A DNA stretch of 64,000 nucleotides from Xanthostigma xanthostigma. Its lineage: Eukaryota; Arthropoda; Insecta; Raphidioptera; Raphidiidae. The position numbers and the translations under genes are program-made. Location: NCBI GenBank assembly GCA_963575645.1, contig OY754469.1, positions 22,400,001 to 22,464,000 of the forward strand, in the 5' to 3' direction. The notes beneath the pieces are model-generated. The model did no database searches. It had not been told where the DNA came from and worked only from the letters and a program-made list of their open reading frames with translations. This document shows, piece by piece, positions 48,588 to 60,701 of this stretch (position 1 is the stretch's first letter; the number at the start of each line of letters is the position of its first letter).

Positions 48588-49600
48588 ATTATAGGATTTT
48601 TTACGGGTATGTGGACAAATTTAACACGTTAATGATTGTAAATTTGCAACGTTTCGTATTTTTATTAATACATCTTCAGGCAACTGAAACAATTACAATG
48701 AAACATAGTATATTATTATGAACAATTATAAACATTAAAATCTGTAACAAACCTTTACAGCTTTAACGATATGTCAAATTAACAATATACTAATCCCCAC
48801 ATGTTGATTGAAACTCATTTATTGTAAATTATAATTTGTTATGTTGTAATAACTTGAAAGAAAATTATCGCATCAGTTTACTGACAAATTAATACTTGAA
48901 ATCATAAATCATAAAATTTCAAAATAATATCCCTTTGTTTAATATTAACACTACTGCAGTAGTCATGGCCAGGGCCGGATTTAAAGGTGTGGAGCCCCTG
49001 GGGCAACGAAGGAGTGGAGGCCCCTAATTATTTTCCAAACAAGTTAAACAATTTTTTTCTTTTAAGTGTTCCAATAATTTATTGCGAAACAAATCAAATT
49101 CTTTTCAAAAACATACGTATAGATAATAGTAAAATGTAAAATACAAGAAATAAACCAAATTAAATTGTAGAGTTAACGAATGGAATCTTGCGAAAATTTT
49201 ATCTAGAAATTTCTATTGTGGAGGCCCCGGGGCTTCAGCCTCGGTTGCCCCCCCCCTAAATCCGGCCCTGGTCTTGGCACCAAACAGCTGATAAGTGCTG
49301 GAACTAGATCAAAACACATCAGCGTCTGTCAGTAAATAGGTATGTACTACACTGCAGCGAGCGGTAAAAAATATAATTATTCATAAATGTAATGAAACTG
49401 TAAATGTAATAAATAAAAATTAAATTAAAATATATTTAAACATTTTTCAATATGTCATTGTATATAGCACTTAGACCCTGTGTATCTGAACGCAAATTCA
49501 CTGTGTTATTAAGTTTAATAAAAATGCGAAACGTTGCAAATGTACAATTATTTAACGTGTTAAATTTGTCCACATATCCGTAAAAAATCCTATAATTTAA
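48588..49600. mobile_element. Long-TIR element with hammerhead-like core
   Basis: Left TTATAGGATTTTTTACGG...GTGGACAAATTTAACACG returns reversed at 49552-49600. The inverted ends are about 75 bp and include GCAACGTTTCG. The minus strand near the left end gives CTGAAGA, GTATT/AATAC and GAAACGTTGC (48651-48679). Confidence 0.65.
48970..49270. mobile_element. hAT-type MITE nested in the long-TIR element
   Basis: CAGGGCCGGATTTA at the left and TAAATCCGGCCCTG at the right. The 8-bp duplication is GTCATGGC (48962-48969) and GTCTTGGC (49271-49278). The element is 301 bp. Confidence 0.85.
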
Positions 49601-50365
49601 TAATTGGACGTTAATAATGAATAATTATTATATAATTTATTGATGATATGTGAATAAGCAAAATATAACTAGGCCATCCGGAATAGATTCATTATAAAAA
49701 TATATTGAATGATCTTTATATCAAATCCGATATACTGGTAAACTTATTCACATATAAATTTTTTTTAAGGTAATCTTTTTAAATATAATAATATTATTGT
49801 GCGAATAGCCATTTGTTGAGTTTAAAATGTTAAATTAACAAAATAATTAAACACAAAATGACATAACTCTACGAATGTTTGCATTAAAATAGTTTTGAAC
49901 CTTATAAATGTACGTTTTTTTAGTTGATAAAACACACCTTTTCCTAACCGATCCGTGAATTGATATTATACATATAACTCAGTATCACAAACTTCACAGC
50001 TCTTAAATTTTTTGCAGGAACAGCAACTGTAATACTACAAATTTTTACATATTTACTATTTTATAATTATAAATTATGGAACGGTAAACAAATGAGTGAA
50101 ATAAACAAATGAATCTTTTTTTTCAAAAAAGGGTAATTGCTTGGAGTTTTTCAATGCATATTTATTATTCAGAACCAAAAGATTAGTCAAATTGAACAAA
50201 ACTTCAAATTCTAAAAACATTAAATGATTTGTTGAATCGAAATAGTACTTTTTTGCGTTTATTGATACGTGACGTTAGTAATAAGTAAGATAAAAACAAT
50301 ACCATCAAAACTGTTTGCGGGGATTTTGTTCATAATAACTATAACAATTAATAATAATGTACAAA

Positions 50366-50625
50366 TCTTTGATTAACGTCTAATTAGAACTCTTCAATAA
50401 ATCAAATTATTATCGACCAATTGTTATTATTTTTTCAATATTTTGATATTAAAAAACTTTAAGCGAATTTTATTAAAAAGTAATTATTAATTAATTTTTA
50501 TATTTTTTAGATCAGTTCTGAAGAAGGTCCAAATCCGGACTGAAATGTTATTGTATTGGATTTATATATTTTTGTTAATTTATTTGTCTGAAAAATTGGT
50601 CGATAGTTTTATTAATTGAATTATA
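50366..50625 (+). mobile_element. Penelope-like fragment, + orientation
   Basis: It starts CAAATCTTTGATTAACGTC and ends near TTGGTCGATAGTTTTATTAA. The core at 50518-50546 is CTGAAGA, GGTCC/GGACT and GAAATGTT. The ATTGGATT after it can pair with GATCCAAT-type sequence before the core in the sister copy at 28688. Confidence 0.65.
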
Positions 50626-50639
50626 AATATAGTTGTAAT

Positions 50640-52370
50640 TGTATTTATAACTAGCGTTATACATATTATCATTTATCATTTACTGAAATAGCAAACAACT
50701 TTAATAAATAACTGTGCTTTAACAATATTATTCAGTGTTTCTCAGATTGCACAGTTTTCTTTAAACTCGCCTATAACCATCCATATAAAATTATAAAAAT
50801 AAACAGGAATTAAAAACAATTTTGGTACAGAAGCTTAATAATAATCGTCTAGCTCGTACTTTTAGCTCAATATTATTTTCTCTACGTATAAACTCAACAT
50901 CTAATTAATATTTTTACAAATAATATAAAACTGAGGAAAAACAAACAACTCGACAGTGAGTCATCAATATTATTTGTAATTGGATATGCAATTAAATGAT
51001 CTTACCTTGTTACACATATTAAATTAATAAATAATAATATTTAATTACTAGATGCTTTTAAAACAATATAAGATTGTAAGCGTTTATTTGCAAGTTACAC
51101 TCTAGCTGCTTTTTTTTAACGTAATCCATGATCGATTAAAATAAAATTAATTTATTGATGTAGTTTCTGCGCACTAACTCGGCCAACCCAACTCGAAATA
51201 CGTCACGTTATACTTATAATGAAGGTAAATCAAGGAAAAATAAAATTAAAAACAAAAATGAGGCCGCGTGTACGTCATTACATTTAAAATCTGTTCGAGG
51301 TGCGACAAGCATACAGCGTCCGTTCAATCAATCTATAATCTCTATAATATGTGTTACCGTCCAAGTTCTTTGTAGCGGCAAATCTGAGATAATTATGATA
51401 ATTGCGTGTTCTTTTAACAGACGCGATTAGCACTTATAATATTTTTCACTTGAAAATTTTATATTTGCATCTTTTGAAACTTAAAGTTTTGATTAATTGC
51501 GCAATCTGAGGGGGGCAACTTTGTACCATGGCATGGTACAGGGTGTGCGACAAATGTCACGCAACCACAGTTTTTTTTGTAATCTTTACCAGCTTTTTTA
51601 TATGCCCGATTTTTTCAGAATTTTTAACATACCAGTTTCGAAAATAAAGAGGGAACAGATATTGTGACGTCGCTGTGGTTAGAACCGTGCGAAGTCAGTA
51701 CGGTTAAAATATGCTTGCAACCGTATTTCTTTTGTCTGAAATTATTAGATCGAACATTTTGAAAAAAATAAGGCATATGAAGAAACCGTTACAATATATT
51801 GATCACTGAAACTCTTAAAAAAAAAAAGAATTTTTTTTTATATTTAGAGTGAGTTTTGGCATCGAATATAATTTTTTGTAATCTTTACCAGCTTATTCAT
51901 GTGCCTGATTTTTTCAAAATTTTTAACATAGATACTAGCTACGAAGATAAAGAGGGAAATTATTGGATCTAAAATTTTTTAAAAAATCGGGAATACCTAC
52001 ATATAGTACTATAATAGTTGAAAAAAAACTATGTAGATTTTTTTTATAAAGTTTCCTCGATTTCCAGTGTCTGAAACAGTTTCCTTATATTTTTTCTTCA
52101 TGTTTATTACGTGGTCGGCAATTTGTTTTTCTTATTTTCTATTTTTTTATAATTAATGAACAGGTTTCAAACTAAGGCTAGAATTTTATTCGAATAAATA
52201 ATAGTCGAATACTTTCAAAATATATTCATTCCATATCGAATATTCGATTAGTCAAATATTGAATCTTTGAACATATAAATATTCAAAAAATCTAATAAAT
52301 ATGTTTTAAAAGTTATCACCTATTCAAAAATTCAACTATTCGAACAAATTCTTAGTTCTAATATCTAGGA
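50640..52370. other. AT-rich DNA with a duplicated block
   Basis: TTTGTAATCTTTACCAGC and TTTTTAACATA occur at about 51577-51632 and again at 51874-51930, a diverged direct duplication of about 300 bp. No gene was seen. Confidence 0.5.
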
Positions 52371-52386
52371 TATGATTGGTACTATA

Positions 52387-52551
52387 CAGGGTCGGTCTGG
52401 GATCTAAAAAATTTCCGGGAAAACTGTCAAACGCATCTACGAGACCGTGCAAACAAGAAGAAAAAAATCCGGACGGGACTGCACCGGCCCACGGAGGACC
52501 GGTGGCCAACCGGGAAAAGTCCCGGTATTTTCTGAGGCCAGACCGAGGCTG
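52387..52551. mobile_element. 165-bp hAT-type MITE
   Basis: CAGGGTCGGTCTGGG at the left and CCAGACCGAGGCTG at the right. The duplication is GTACTATA (52379-52386) and GTACCATA (52552-52559). Open frames on both strands here are artefacts. Confidence 0.8.
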
Positions 52552-53190
52552 GTACCATATTCTTGTGCTGGTACTATATTCGAAGGTAAATAATATTCTT
52601 TGTTGTAATAAACTTTCATAGGAGGTTTAAGGAGTGTTTTGTTGCGGCGAATAGGAGACGGCAAACGCTCACTTTGCATAGAGCGGCAAAAATTATAGCT
52701 CAGGCCCTGACAACTAGCATGGGCTCATCTCATGGCGACAGGCGTAGGGCGCTTAACAGTCTTAAGTTTCCTGACAAAAGACTTTGACGGTAACATTTAT
52801 AATTTATATGCTAAAGTATGACAAGCTCTCCATAAAAGACTAAATAACACGTTTAATTTATTAATAAAATTAGCTGCACACGTTGAAAGTTATACGTCAA
52901 TATAAATGGCATTAGTGAGATTTTAGAAACTCTTCTTGCATGTAACCTAGGTGTACGAATATTTTATCGTTCTCCACAAGTGGGCAATGGTACCTACAAA
53001 TTTTGGGTTAAAATTCACTTTTTAATATTTTACAATACTTTCCCTACTTGAGTTCCCCGGAATGTTTTTGATAAAAGTATGCTCGCCAGTTTATTTTTCA
53101 ACACGATACCGGTCAAACGGTTGAACAGATCGAAACTAAATTTTAAAAGGTTATTTTATCTACTTACCTATATTTTATAGAGAAGCTTTT

Positions 53191-53844
53191 TTGACGTGAT
53201 AACGTCTTATAAATTGATGAATCACCAATCTTATAAATTGATAAAACACCGGCTGCATGCACGAAAAAGTGTAACGTTCCTAACGTTCCTAACGTTCGTA
53301 ACGCGTAACGTTCCGCCTGACCCTGTGCGTGCTTTTTGCTAATTTCTCGCTCAATTTAAATCAGATCGGTTTGAAACCAGTCTTAAACGAAAGAGGAGAA
53401 CATTTTACATAGATTTCGTATAACAGAATTTGCCTAAACAGTTTTTTTATACAAATTTATATAGAAAAATAGCTGTATAAATGCAATGTTGTCTAATGCA
53501 TGGCGCGACGCGGTCGGTCGTCTTTGTTTGCCGTACATGGAAATTAGAAAATAACGTATGTCTTGTCTTAACATGAAAACGGCTGCATTTCTAATGTTTA
53601 ATTCAATTTTTTGACATTAGTATTTTGTGAAATGCAACGCCTTCTAAGTTAAGTATTGGAATAACTAATTATTATTAGAACATAATACTTTGACAGTTGC
53701 AAACGTCACTTTTGACATTTCTTATCATTCCGACACCAAGGATAAGCGGATTGAAACCAAATTTTGGCAGGTTTAGGTTATGTATTACGGAATACGTTAT
53801 CACGTAAAACTATCGTCCGTAAACCGACTTTACAGACAACCAAT
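53191..53844 (-). mobile_element. Mosaic GGTTGTCTG element, reversed full-length copy
   Basis: It runs from TTGACGTGATAACGTC to CTTTACAGACAACCAAT and carries CGTTCCTAACGTTCCTAACG repeats near its left end. Confidence 0.75.
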
Positions 53845-55086
53845 TTTTTCTCTAAGCCTTGTCCATGGAAAACGCCTATATGAAGTTTAAACTTCTTTTT
53901 GAAAAATTATAGTTTAAAAAACTAAAAAAAAAAACACGCTCTAATAGAGAACCGAACTAAAAAGTAGAAAATTATTTTTAAGTATGAATAGTTTCTAGTA
54001 CACAATAGAAAGTCCAACAATCAATCATGACTAATAAAGGAATAAGATTAAAATAAAAATTAAGTTAACAAAATAATTCAAAATATTATAGTATTCAAAG
54101 TTCATTAGTCATAATTGAAGCGTTTTTTTTTAGTTTTTGTGAACTACAATTTTTTTCTTAATTTTTAGTCTCAAACTGACATGAAAAGTAATTAATTAAA
54201 ATGTTTTTCAAAATTTTCAAAATCAATTTTTTTCAAATTTTTTCAAAATTTTCAAATTCAATTTTATTTCAAAATTTTTAAATTCAAATTTATTTTTATG
54301 AAATTTCTCATCGACCCATGACACATGCGTGCAATTTTTCAAGTTAATCAGACTTCTTGAAATTGGTGTAAATTATGCTGAAAGATTCCTTTCCAAAATA
54401 CATACAGGTTAAGCTAATAAAATGAGATTGCAAGTCAAATTCCCTCCACAGTTTTATTATTAATATTGACAGCAAATGCTAAGTCGATTCCAAAATGAAA
54501 AATTAACAAAAGATATTTATTTTTAAAACGTAAAAAAATAGATGATAACAATTCTGTATCGTCTTTTTTTTTGATCGTTGAAATTCGAATTCAAAATTTA
54601 ACAGTGTATCGAGATAACACTTTTATTTTGAATACATGCCTGCAATATTGTCAATTTTCTCATAAAAGAAACTTATTTTTAGCTACATTACAATTTTCGG
54701 CTCAACTCTAGTAGGTATCATATATTTTATGTAGGTACCTATACTTACTGTAAACAATGTGTTTCTGAGAATTACTTTTTAACTTATATAATTAGGCATC
54801 AGTAAAAAATGTTGAGTAAGGTAAGTTACATATATAAATAAACGGTTCATGAACAAATTTTTACCCTCATACCTAATTAGTTTGTTTTCTATTATTTTAG
54901 TCCGGACATAATACTGTTTACTATTATCGTAATATTTATATCAAATAATGTTTTGTTCGGCTATTTTCTTTCAGTAGAAGTTAAAAATACTATTATGTTT
55001 TTAACTGCAAATAAATACAGGAAACGTTTATTTATCTATTTTTATTAATTTGCTTCCTGTAGCTAATGTTATTCTAAAGACTTATA

Positions 55087-55516
55087 TTTAAGAGTATTCG
55101 TCCCTGCAAATACCCCCTGCACACTTCATCTCAAATCTTTTCCCATCGTCTAAAAACGGTTCGCGCTCTCCCGACGCTATTTTTAAAGCTAGAGGGTTCT
55201 GGTAAACGCCAAATGAAAGACAAAGAATCAGGCAACAGATCCTTCAGGCGAATTTTTTGAAAAAACATTCCTGAAAAAACTTACAACCTTTTGAAAAAAA
55301 TAATAAGTTACGTAATATTTCACACGTAAGCGAAACTGTTTTTCAAAAAATTCGCCTGAAGGATCTGTAATCTGATTCTTTGTCTTTCATTTGGCGTTTA
55401 CCAGAACCCTCTAGCTTTAAAAATAGCGTCGGGAGAGCGCGAACCGTTTTTAGGCGAGGGCAAAAGATTTAAGATGAAGGGTGCAGGGGGTGTTTGTAGG
55501 GACGAATACTCTTAAA
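55087..55516. mobile_element. 430-bp palindromic element with TTAA ends
   Basis: TTTAAGAGTATTCGTCCC and its reverse mark the ends. Arms of about 190 bp match closely (GGTTCTGGTAAACGCC, GATCCTTCAGGCGAA). The TTAA at each end may be a piggyBac-type target, but it is also part of the palindrome. Confidence 0.8.
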
Positions 55517-56157
55517 TCTCACAATTTCGAGGCTAATAAATAACAATAGGGAGGAGTTCTTCAGAGCTTTTCTGAAGTGGACTGCTTTTCAATTCTGTTA
55601 CAATCACACCTAAAAAAATTAAAATTATTCCCACACGTTGACACTCTTATTAGTTATTTTTTTATAGTAGTGAACCCTTTCAGCCCGATTAAAAATTACC
55701 AGCTACACACGGTTTAAAAAAATACTTACGGCGTACTTATTAGCCGTATTTTTATAACAAACCCTGTAACGTAACTTCGCCGCATAACCTGATCTTAACA
55801 GTGTGAACGACATTTAGTCACCTCGGGATAAGCGTCACAATTGAAAAGCTCAAACAACACTCCAATTGCAACGTTGAATCTAATGTTTCTCTCAAAATTT
55901 GCCTCAGTTGGCCACTGATACGCATGCAAGTGATTCCCGGCCAGACAGAAACAATAGTTTCAGTTAGGTTTTCAATCCGGGTATCAATATTTTAATCCCG
56001 ATATTTTTGAGAATAGAGATGATTTCGGAAATGAAATTAATTCGTCAATCGGATTTTCTATGAAAGTGTTTGTAATAGCAGATTTGTAAAACAAGTGTCG
56101 TAATAGGTTATATTCCGTTGGGATGATGACATGTTTAAAACGACCAACAGTCACCCA

Positions 56158-56538
56158 CAGCGCTAGATTTACACTAGGGGCAGTAAGGGTTAGTGCCCAG
56201 GGCGACAAAATTTGGAAGGTGGGAAAAAAAAATTTTCGCGTTTCAGAAAATCTTCGAAAAGTGTGACCGTGTTGAAAACATTCATAAATACATTTTTTTT
56301 CAGTCACACGCGTTTGCCTCTGAAAATATCTCGCAATTGATGAGCAATCGTTTTGTTTGTCAATTTATGGTTTTTAATACGACAGAGAATGTTTTTTTGT
56401 CTAATTATCCCATTTGTAATAAAAAGATTTTTTACTATAAATGAATCATTTCATTTATTTGAAAATTGTATACCGAACCTTTACGCCATTTTACATAGGA
56501 TTTGCCCCAGGGCGGCACTTAGGGTAAATGCGGCCCTG
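56158..56538. mobile_element. MITE with CAGCGCTAGATTTAC / GCGGCCCTG ends
   Basis: The left end has CACTAGGGGC and CCCAGGGCG, the right end GCCCCAGGGCGGCACT and GGGTAAATGCGGCCCTG. The flanking 8-bp match is weak (5 of 8). Confidence 0.55.
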
Positions 56539-56877
56539 GACTCACACGAGTCGTAATACCATTACGAACGAGGTATATATAATATGTTTTTCACGTACCT
56601 CTCATAAAATAGCTGCTTTTCACTTCATTTCTCACATATTTGCAAACGTCACTTCTAATAGTAGGTCATGAAGAAAAACCTGACACGAGCCAGTTTTGTT
56701 TTGCTTTACAGGACTACTGGTGTGATGGATCACTTTATTATGGGAGTTCCGAGGTCGTAAAAATAAATTTTCCGTTTTTATTTATTGATAAAAAATAATA
56801 ATATTATTATCAATTTTTAAAATGGAAGAACAATCAAAATTATTCATTGGAAATAAGGACATAGTTTAATTTATAGA

Positions 56878-57180
56878 TTGGTAAATTCAAATTCGATGGA
56901 CCGATTACTGATCGTGTTTACGAACCCCGATTCTTTCATGAATCTCGGTATTACAAAAATACAATTCCGATCCCGAGTTTGGAAAGTTTTGTTGAAAGAC
57001 ATTAGACCGGGAGTTAACACTCTGTCTCCAACCAAAGTACATCTTTGTGAAAGAGGTGTAAAACTGCTTGAAGTCTGTGAAAGTATAGGCAGAGAAGTTA
57101 TCATGCGATTATCGACAAGGAAAAACTTATTGAAAATAATATTTATTACTGATAATAATAGTGGATATATATTTTTTTAA
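56878..57180 (+). other. Coding-like open frame, unrecognised
   Basis: A 100-codon frame opens at TTG and has even amino-acid use (for example GITKIQFRSRVWKVLLKDI and SPTKVHLCERGVKLLEV). No domain, splice partner or promoter was recognised. The opposite strand is also open over 56871-57104, which weakens the case. It could be a transposon-derived fragment. Confidence 0.25.
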
Positions 57181-57209
57181 TTTATATCAATATGTACGAT
57201 TCATATATA

Positions 57210-57211
<2 letters not shown>

Positions 57212-57297
<86 letters not shown>
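57212..57297. repeat. Long (AT)n microsatellite
   Basis: About 43 AT dinucleotides without interruption. Confidence 0.95.
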
Positions 57298-57299
<2 letters not shown>

Positions 57300-57302
<3 letters not shown>

Positions 57303-59120
57303 ACCACGATAACTCTCGACAGACTTAATCGATTTAAATGAAATTTGGTCCACATGTTGGAATCCATCATCGCAAGAAGCCTATTTAAAATGGGCCCGAT
57401 CGGGCCATTTTAAGGGGGGTATTTAGGGGTTGAAAAATGTTTTTGGGCCCAAAAATACCGAAAAAAATCTCAGAATCGTTTCAAATTTGAAATTTAACCC
57501 TTTAGTAATTATTGAAATGTGCTGCTAAAATTTTAATAAAATCGGCCCGACAGAACCGGACTTACAAATTTTATGAAAACGCAAGTTTATTGATATGGAT
57601 TTACATACTGAAGGGTGGATATAATTTGGTACAGATGTTAAATTGGTATATAGTATTGAAATTAAGTATAAAAATGGTGTTTTAAGGGGTGTATTAAGGG
57701 GTAATTTTTTTTATTTTGTCCAAAAACAAAGTTAAGTTCATACAATAGAGCCACACTGCTTATAAAAGCAAATACACTATATTGTCGGCAGGGTTTCGCA
57801 CTGCGACCCGAGTTTTTTTGCATAAGATCACACAAATCTCGATAACTAATCTCGTAAACTACAAGTCGGTCTATTACTCATGAGCTTAAAGATGTGTCGA
57901 TGAATTAACACCCTACATTGATACAGCTGGATACTGCATAAGGAACATCTCGGGTTACCATTTAAATATGTCTGAGTTTCTGAAATATCACAATGTGACA
58001 GGAGCGTTTTCCTTAAACAAGCGATTTATGCTTATTATTTTGCTAGACTTTGGTTGGTCGCACACCGTTCTTATGGTTACTCATTTTAAAGACGCATTAA
58101 ATTATGGTACGAACTTTCCGTATGCAGTTATGTACACAAACAGTTGAAACGAACATTGTGCAATCATGGATCATTCAATCGCTCCTCGCTAGTTTAAAAT
58201 GTGTAACGCTCTCTGCATTGAGGAATATTTTCATTTTCAGGTGGTAAGCCCCAGGTCTGCTATCATCTAGTCAGTAACGTGGGACTGGGTGATTGATCAC
58301 TGGTAGTACTGGGTACATTACAATATGTTGTTAAGTTATAAGGCGCGAAGTAGTTAGGAGGCAGAAAAACACATTTAACCAACATCATGACTAAACGTTG
58401 AACATTTCAGTCAAATAAAAATAAAATATTGAAAAAAAGAAAACTTACTGCAAAAACATGAAACTAAAGAGAAGTAAGCAACATGCAACAGGTGAGAACT
58501 CATTCAAAAATAAAAGGAAGCGACAAATAGGTTTCCATCTGCTCAGTATTGAAGTTTTCTGATTTGTTTTCTTCTTTTTAGTTATTAGACTTTAATTTCA
58601 GTTTTGCGCAGTCGATTTTCTTTTTTCTTTGTAAAGAATTAATTTTAATTTCACTCTTTTTAGTCAGTTAATTTTACGCATTCGAGTTTTTGCTTTTTTA
58701 AACAATATTATTTTTGGAATTAGTGTCAAAATGGTAGCATAAAAGTGTTATAATCTACAACAAAATATTATTTCTCCCCTCTTTTTTGATTCACAGACGC
58801 AATATTCAAACATTATACTCGATGTCAATCCCACATTTAAGATGAATCAATGCCGCCGCATGTGTTATAATCCATCAAGCCAAAGAAACACATCCATATA
58901 TACACTCAAGAAACATTACCCTCCTTCTGGGGTAATCGGGCAAAAACGTTAAAAATCGGAGACTGACTTAGATGTGAACTTATTTTACTTGATTAATGCT
59001 ATGTAGACTAACTACATGCAATATCCATATACATTTTACAGGGACGTACAAATATTGTGTACATACTTCACTCATAATCTGTAAATTAGTCAAGTGAAAT
59101 ACGCCTAAGTCTTAGTACTC
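57300..59120. other. Intergenic DNA, no gene recognised
   Basis: The first 400 bp look repeat-derived (GGGCCCGATCGGGCC palindrome, AAGGGGGGTATTTAGGGG). The rest shows no domain-bearing frame. Confidence 0.4.
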
Positions 59121-59254
59121 AGCCTTCGGTTTTAAACATTTTTTATTAAATAATGAACAACCTCAAAAATGATTTTTTTACGCAACATACTTTCGTTATG
59201 AGTTCTTTTTACAAAATACGCAAGAACACGCGGAAAATTTTGTTCAGGGGTGGT

Positions 59255-59426
59255 AGTGCCGTAACTGGATTTATCAGCGCCTATGGCAAGATTCTGACTT
59301 AGTGTCCTCAAAGTTTTGTTTGTTGATATATTATAATAAAACAATCGTAATCGCCTTGCTGATTGCGCCCTCCCGAGTTTGCGTTCCTGACGTGGGTCCC
59401 AGATACCAGGCATTAGTTACGGTGCT
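59255..59426. mobile_element. Short TIR repeat with AGTGCCGTAACT ends
   Basis: AGTGCCGTAACT and AGTTACGGTGCT lie about 170 bp apart, with GCGCCTATGGCAAG inside. The minus-strand frame here is not a gene. Confidence 0.5.
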
Positions 59427-59920
59427 GAGTGTGGCACGAGCTACGAGAGTAAACACTGATTTGGAGAATTTTTAGGCGCCAAAGTTTAATAACGAAAAAA
59501 AGGGACTAGTACGAAATAATATATATAAAATTTCACACATTATTTCATTTTTCAAGATCCTAGAAGGATGGGGAGCAGCAATGTACGGATACCGATTTTA
59601 ATGTCCTCGCACGTTTATAGACCAATATTTTCTGATAAATTTATTGCTGAGGCGTTCGGATCATAGTCGACTTATTTCAGTGTAGTGTACTTAAAATTTG
59701 GGCACAGGAAAAATGTTCAGCTGTATTCAGACTTATACAATCTACGATTAGATAGGTTATGAAAAGGCACTATGTTTATTCGTATGTGTGAAAGAGGGGA
59801 GGCGGAAAGAAATAGTAGATTATAGACGCTCGAAAACTGAGCTGAGAGTATTAACATCAAAATTAATTCGTCATGAATCTGGTGAATCTGTCGGGACCCC
59901 AATATTTAACTGGTTTTCTG

Positions 59921-60485
59921 TAGTGATGCAACGAATACAAATATGACCATTCGTATTCGTCGAATACTAGGCATTATTTTATCGAATATTCGTATTCGCG
60001 AACATCAAACAAAAAAATTGAATACATACATTATGGTTTGGCTGTGCACTGTGTATCCGACCCGAGTTACGCAGCTACGCCTCGCTGTTTGAATCTTAGG
60101 GATTCCCTAACATATTATCTAAAACGACCCAATCTCTTACCTACTGTTGATCTATTAGCTTTCTGGCTGAAAAGACTGGCCCAGGAGTATTTTTCAATAA
60201 AACTGTGTACTGCCGCCTCAGAAAGATTATTTTCGACGGCTAGGAATGTACAAACAGAAAAAGGAAATCGCCTAACGCCTACAAATTTACAAATGTTGTG
60301 CTTCTCGAACAAAAATTTGTTAGCGGTAAATTTTAATTATTAAATCCCTTATTAAAAAAAGCACAGTGGGGTATATTTATTATTTATTACCTTGTTGAAT
60401 TATTCGTATTAGTAACCGTATTCGCCGAATAGCAGGTTTGACATTCGTATTCGAATTCGTTAAAGTAGTATTAGTTGCATTATTA
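59921..60485. mobile_element. Deleted hAT element carrying the transposase fragment
   Basis: The left end reads TAGTGATGCAACGAATAC and the right end, reversed, TAATAATGCAACTAATAC. Subterminal GAATAC/GTATTCG motifs repeat many times on both sides, as in hAT ends. A weak 8-bp duplication (GTTTTCTG and ATTTTGTG, 6 of 8) is possible. About 565 bp remain. Confidence 0.6.
60038..60343 (+). pseudogene. hAT transposase C-terminal dimerisation remnant
   Basis: The frame shows the hallmark of the hAT dimerisation domain: FWLKRLAQEYFSIKLCTAASERLFSTA, then a block close to the common V-TEKRNRLTP pattern (VQTEKGNRLTP), then LQMLCFSNKNL. This is the last part of transposases such as the ZBED-like hAT group. 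The BED zinc finger and the DDE catalytic region are absent, so it is a non-functional fragment. It lies between imperfect terminal repeats at 59921 and about 60485, so it is a deleted hAT element. It is a broken cellular transposon, not a host gene. Confidence 0.75.
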
Positions 60486-60701
60486 TTTTGTGTGGTGTCT
60501 GAGGGTCGTCGATTGTATAATGATTGGGCGTCTCGACACAACCATCTCCACAAACCAAAAATAATGTAGTGATTTACTGATTGGTACTATGTCAAAGATT
60601 CTCAGATGTTCGTACCCCAATCTCCTGTCCGGATGAAAAATGATAAGAAAACCGGGCTATAACTGACAAAATTGTTTTTTTATATTTGCAAATTTCGGAC
60701 T

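Noticed and set aside
52376..52679. Frames on both strands of about 80 codons
   Set aside because: Mostly made by the GC-rich 165-bp MITE.
57182..57370. Frame encoding an Ile-Tyr run
   Set aside because: Simple translation of the (AT)n microsatellite.
59132..59413. 93-codon frame on the - strand
   Set aside because: Overlaps a short TIR repeat; no domain or splice evidence.
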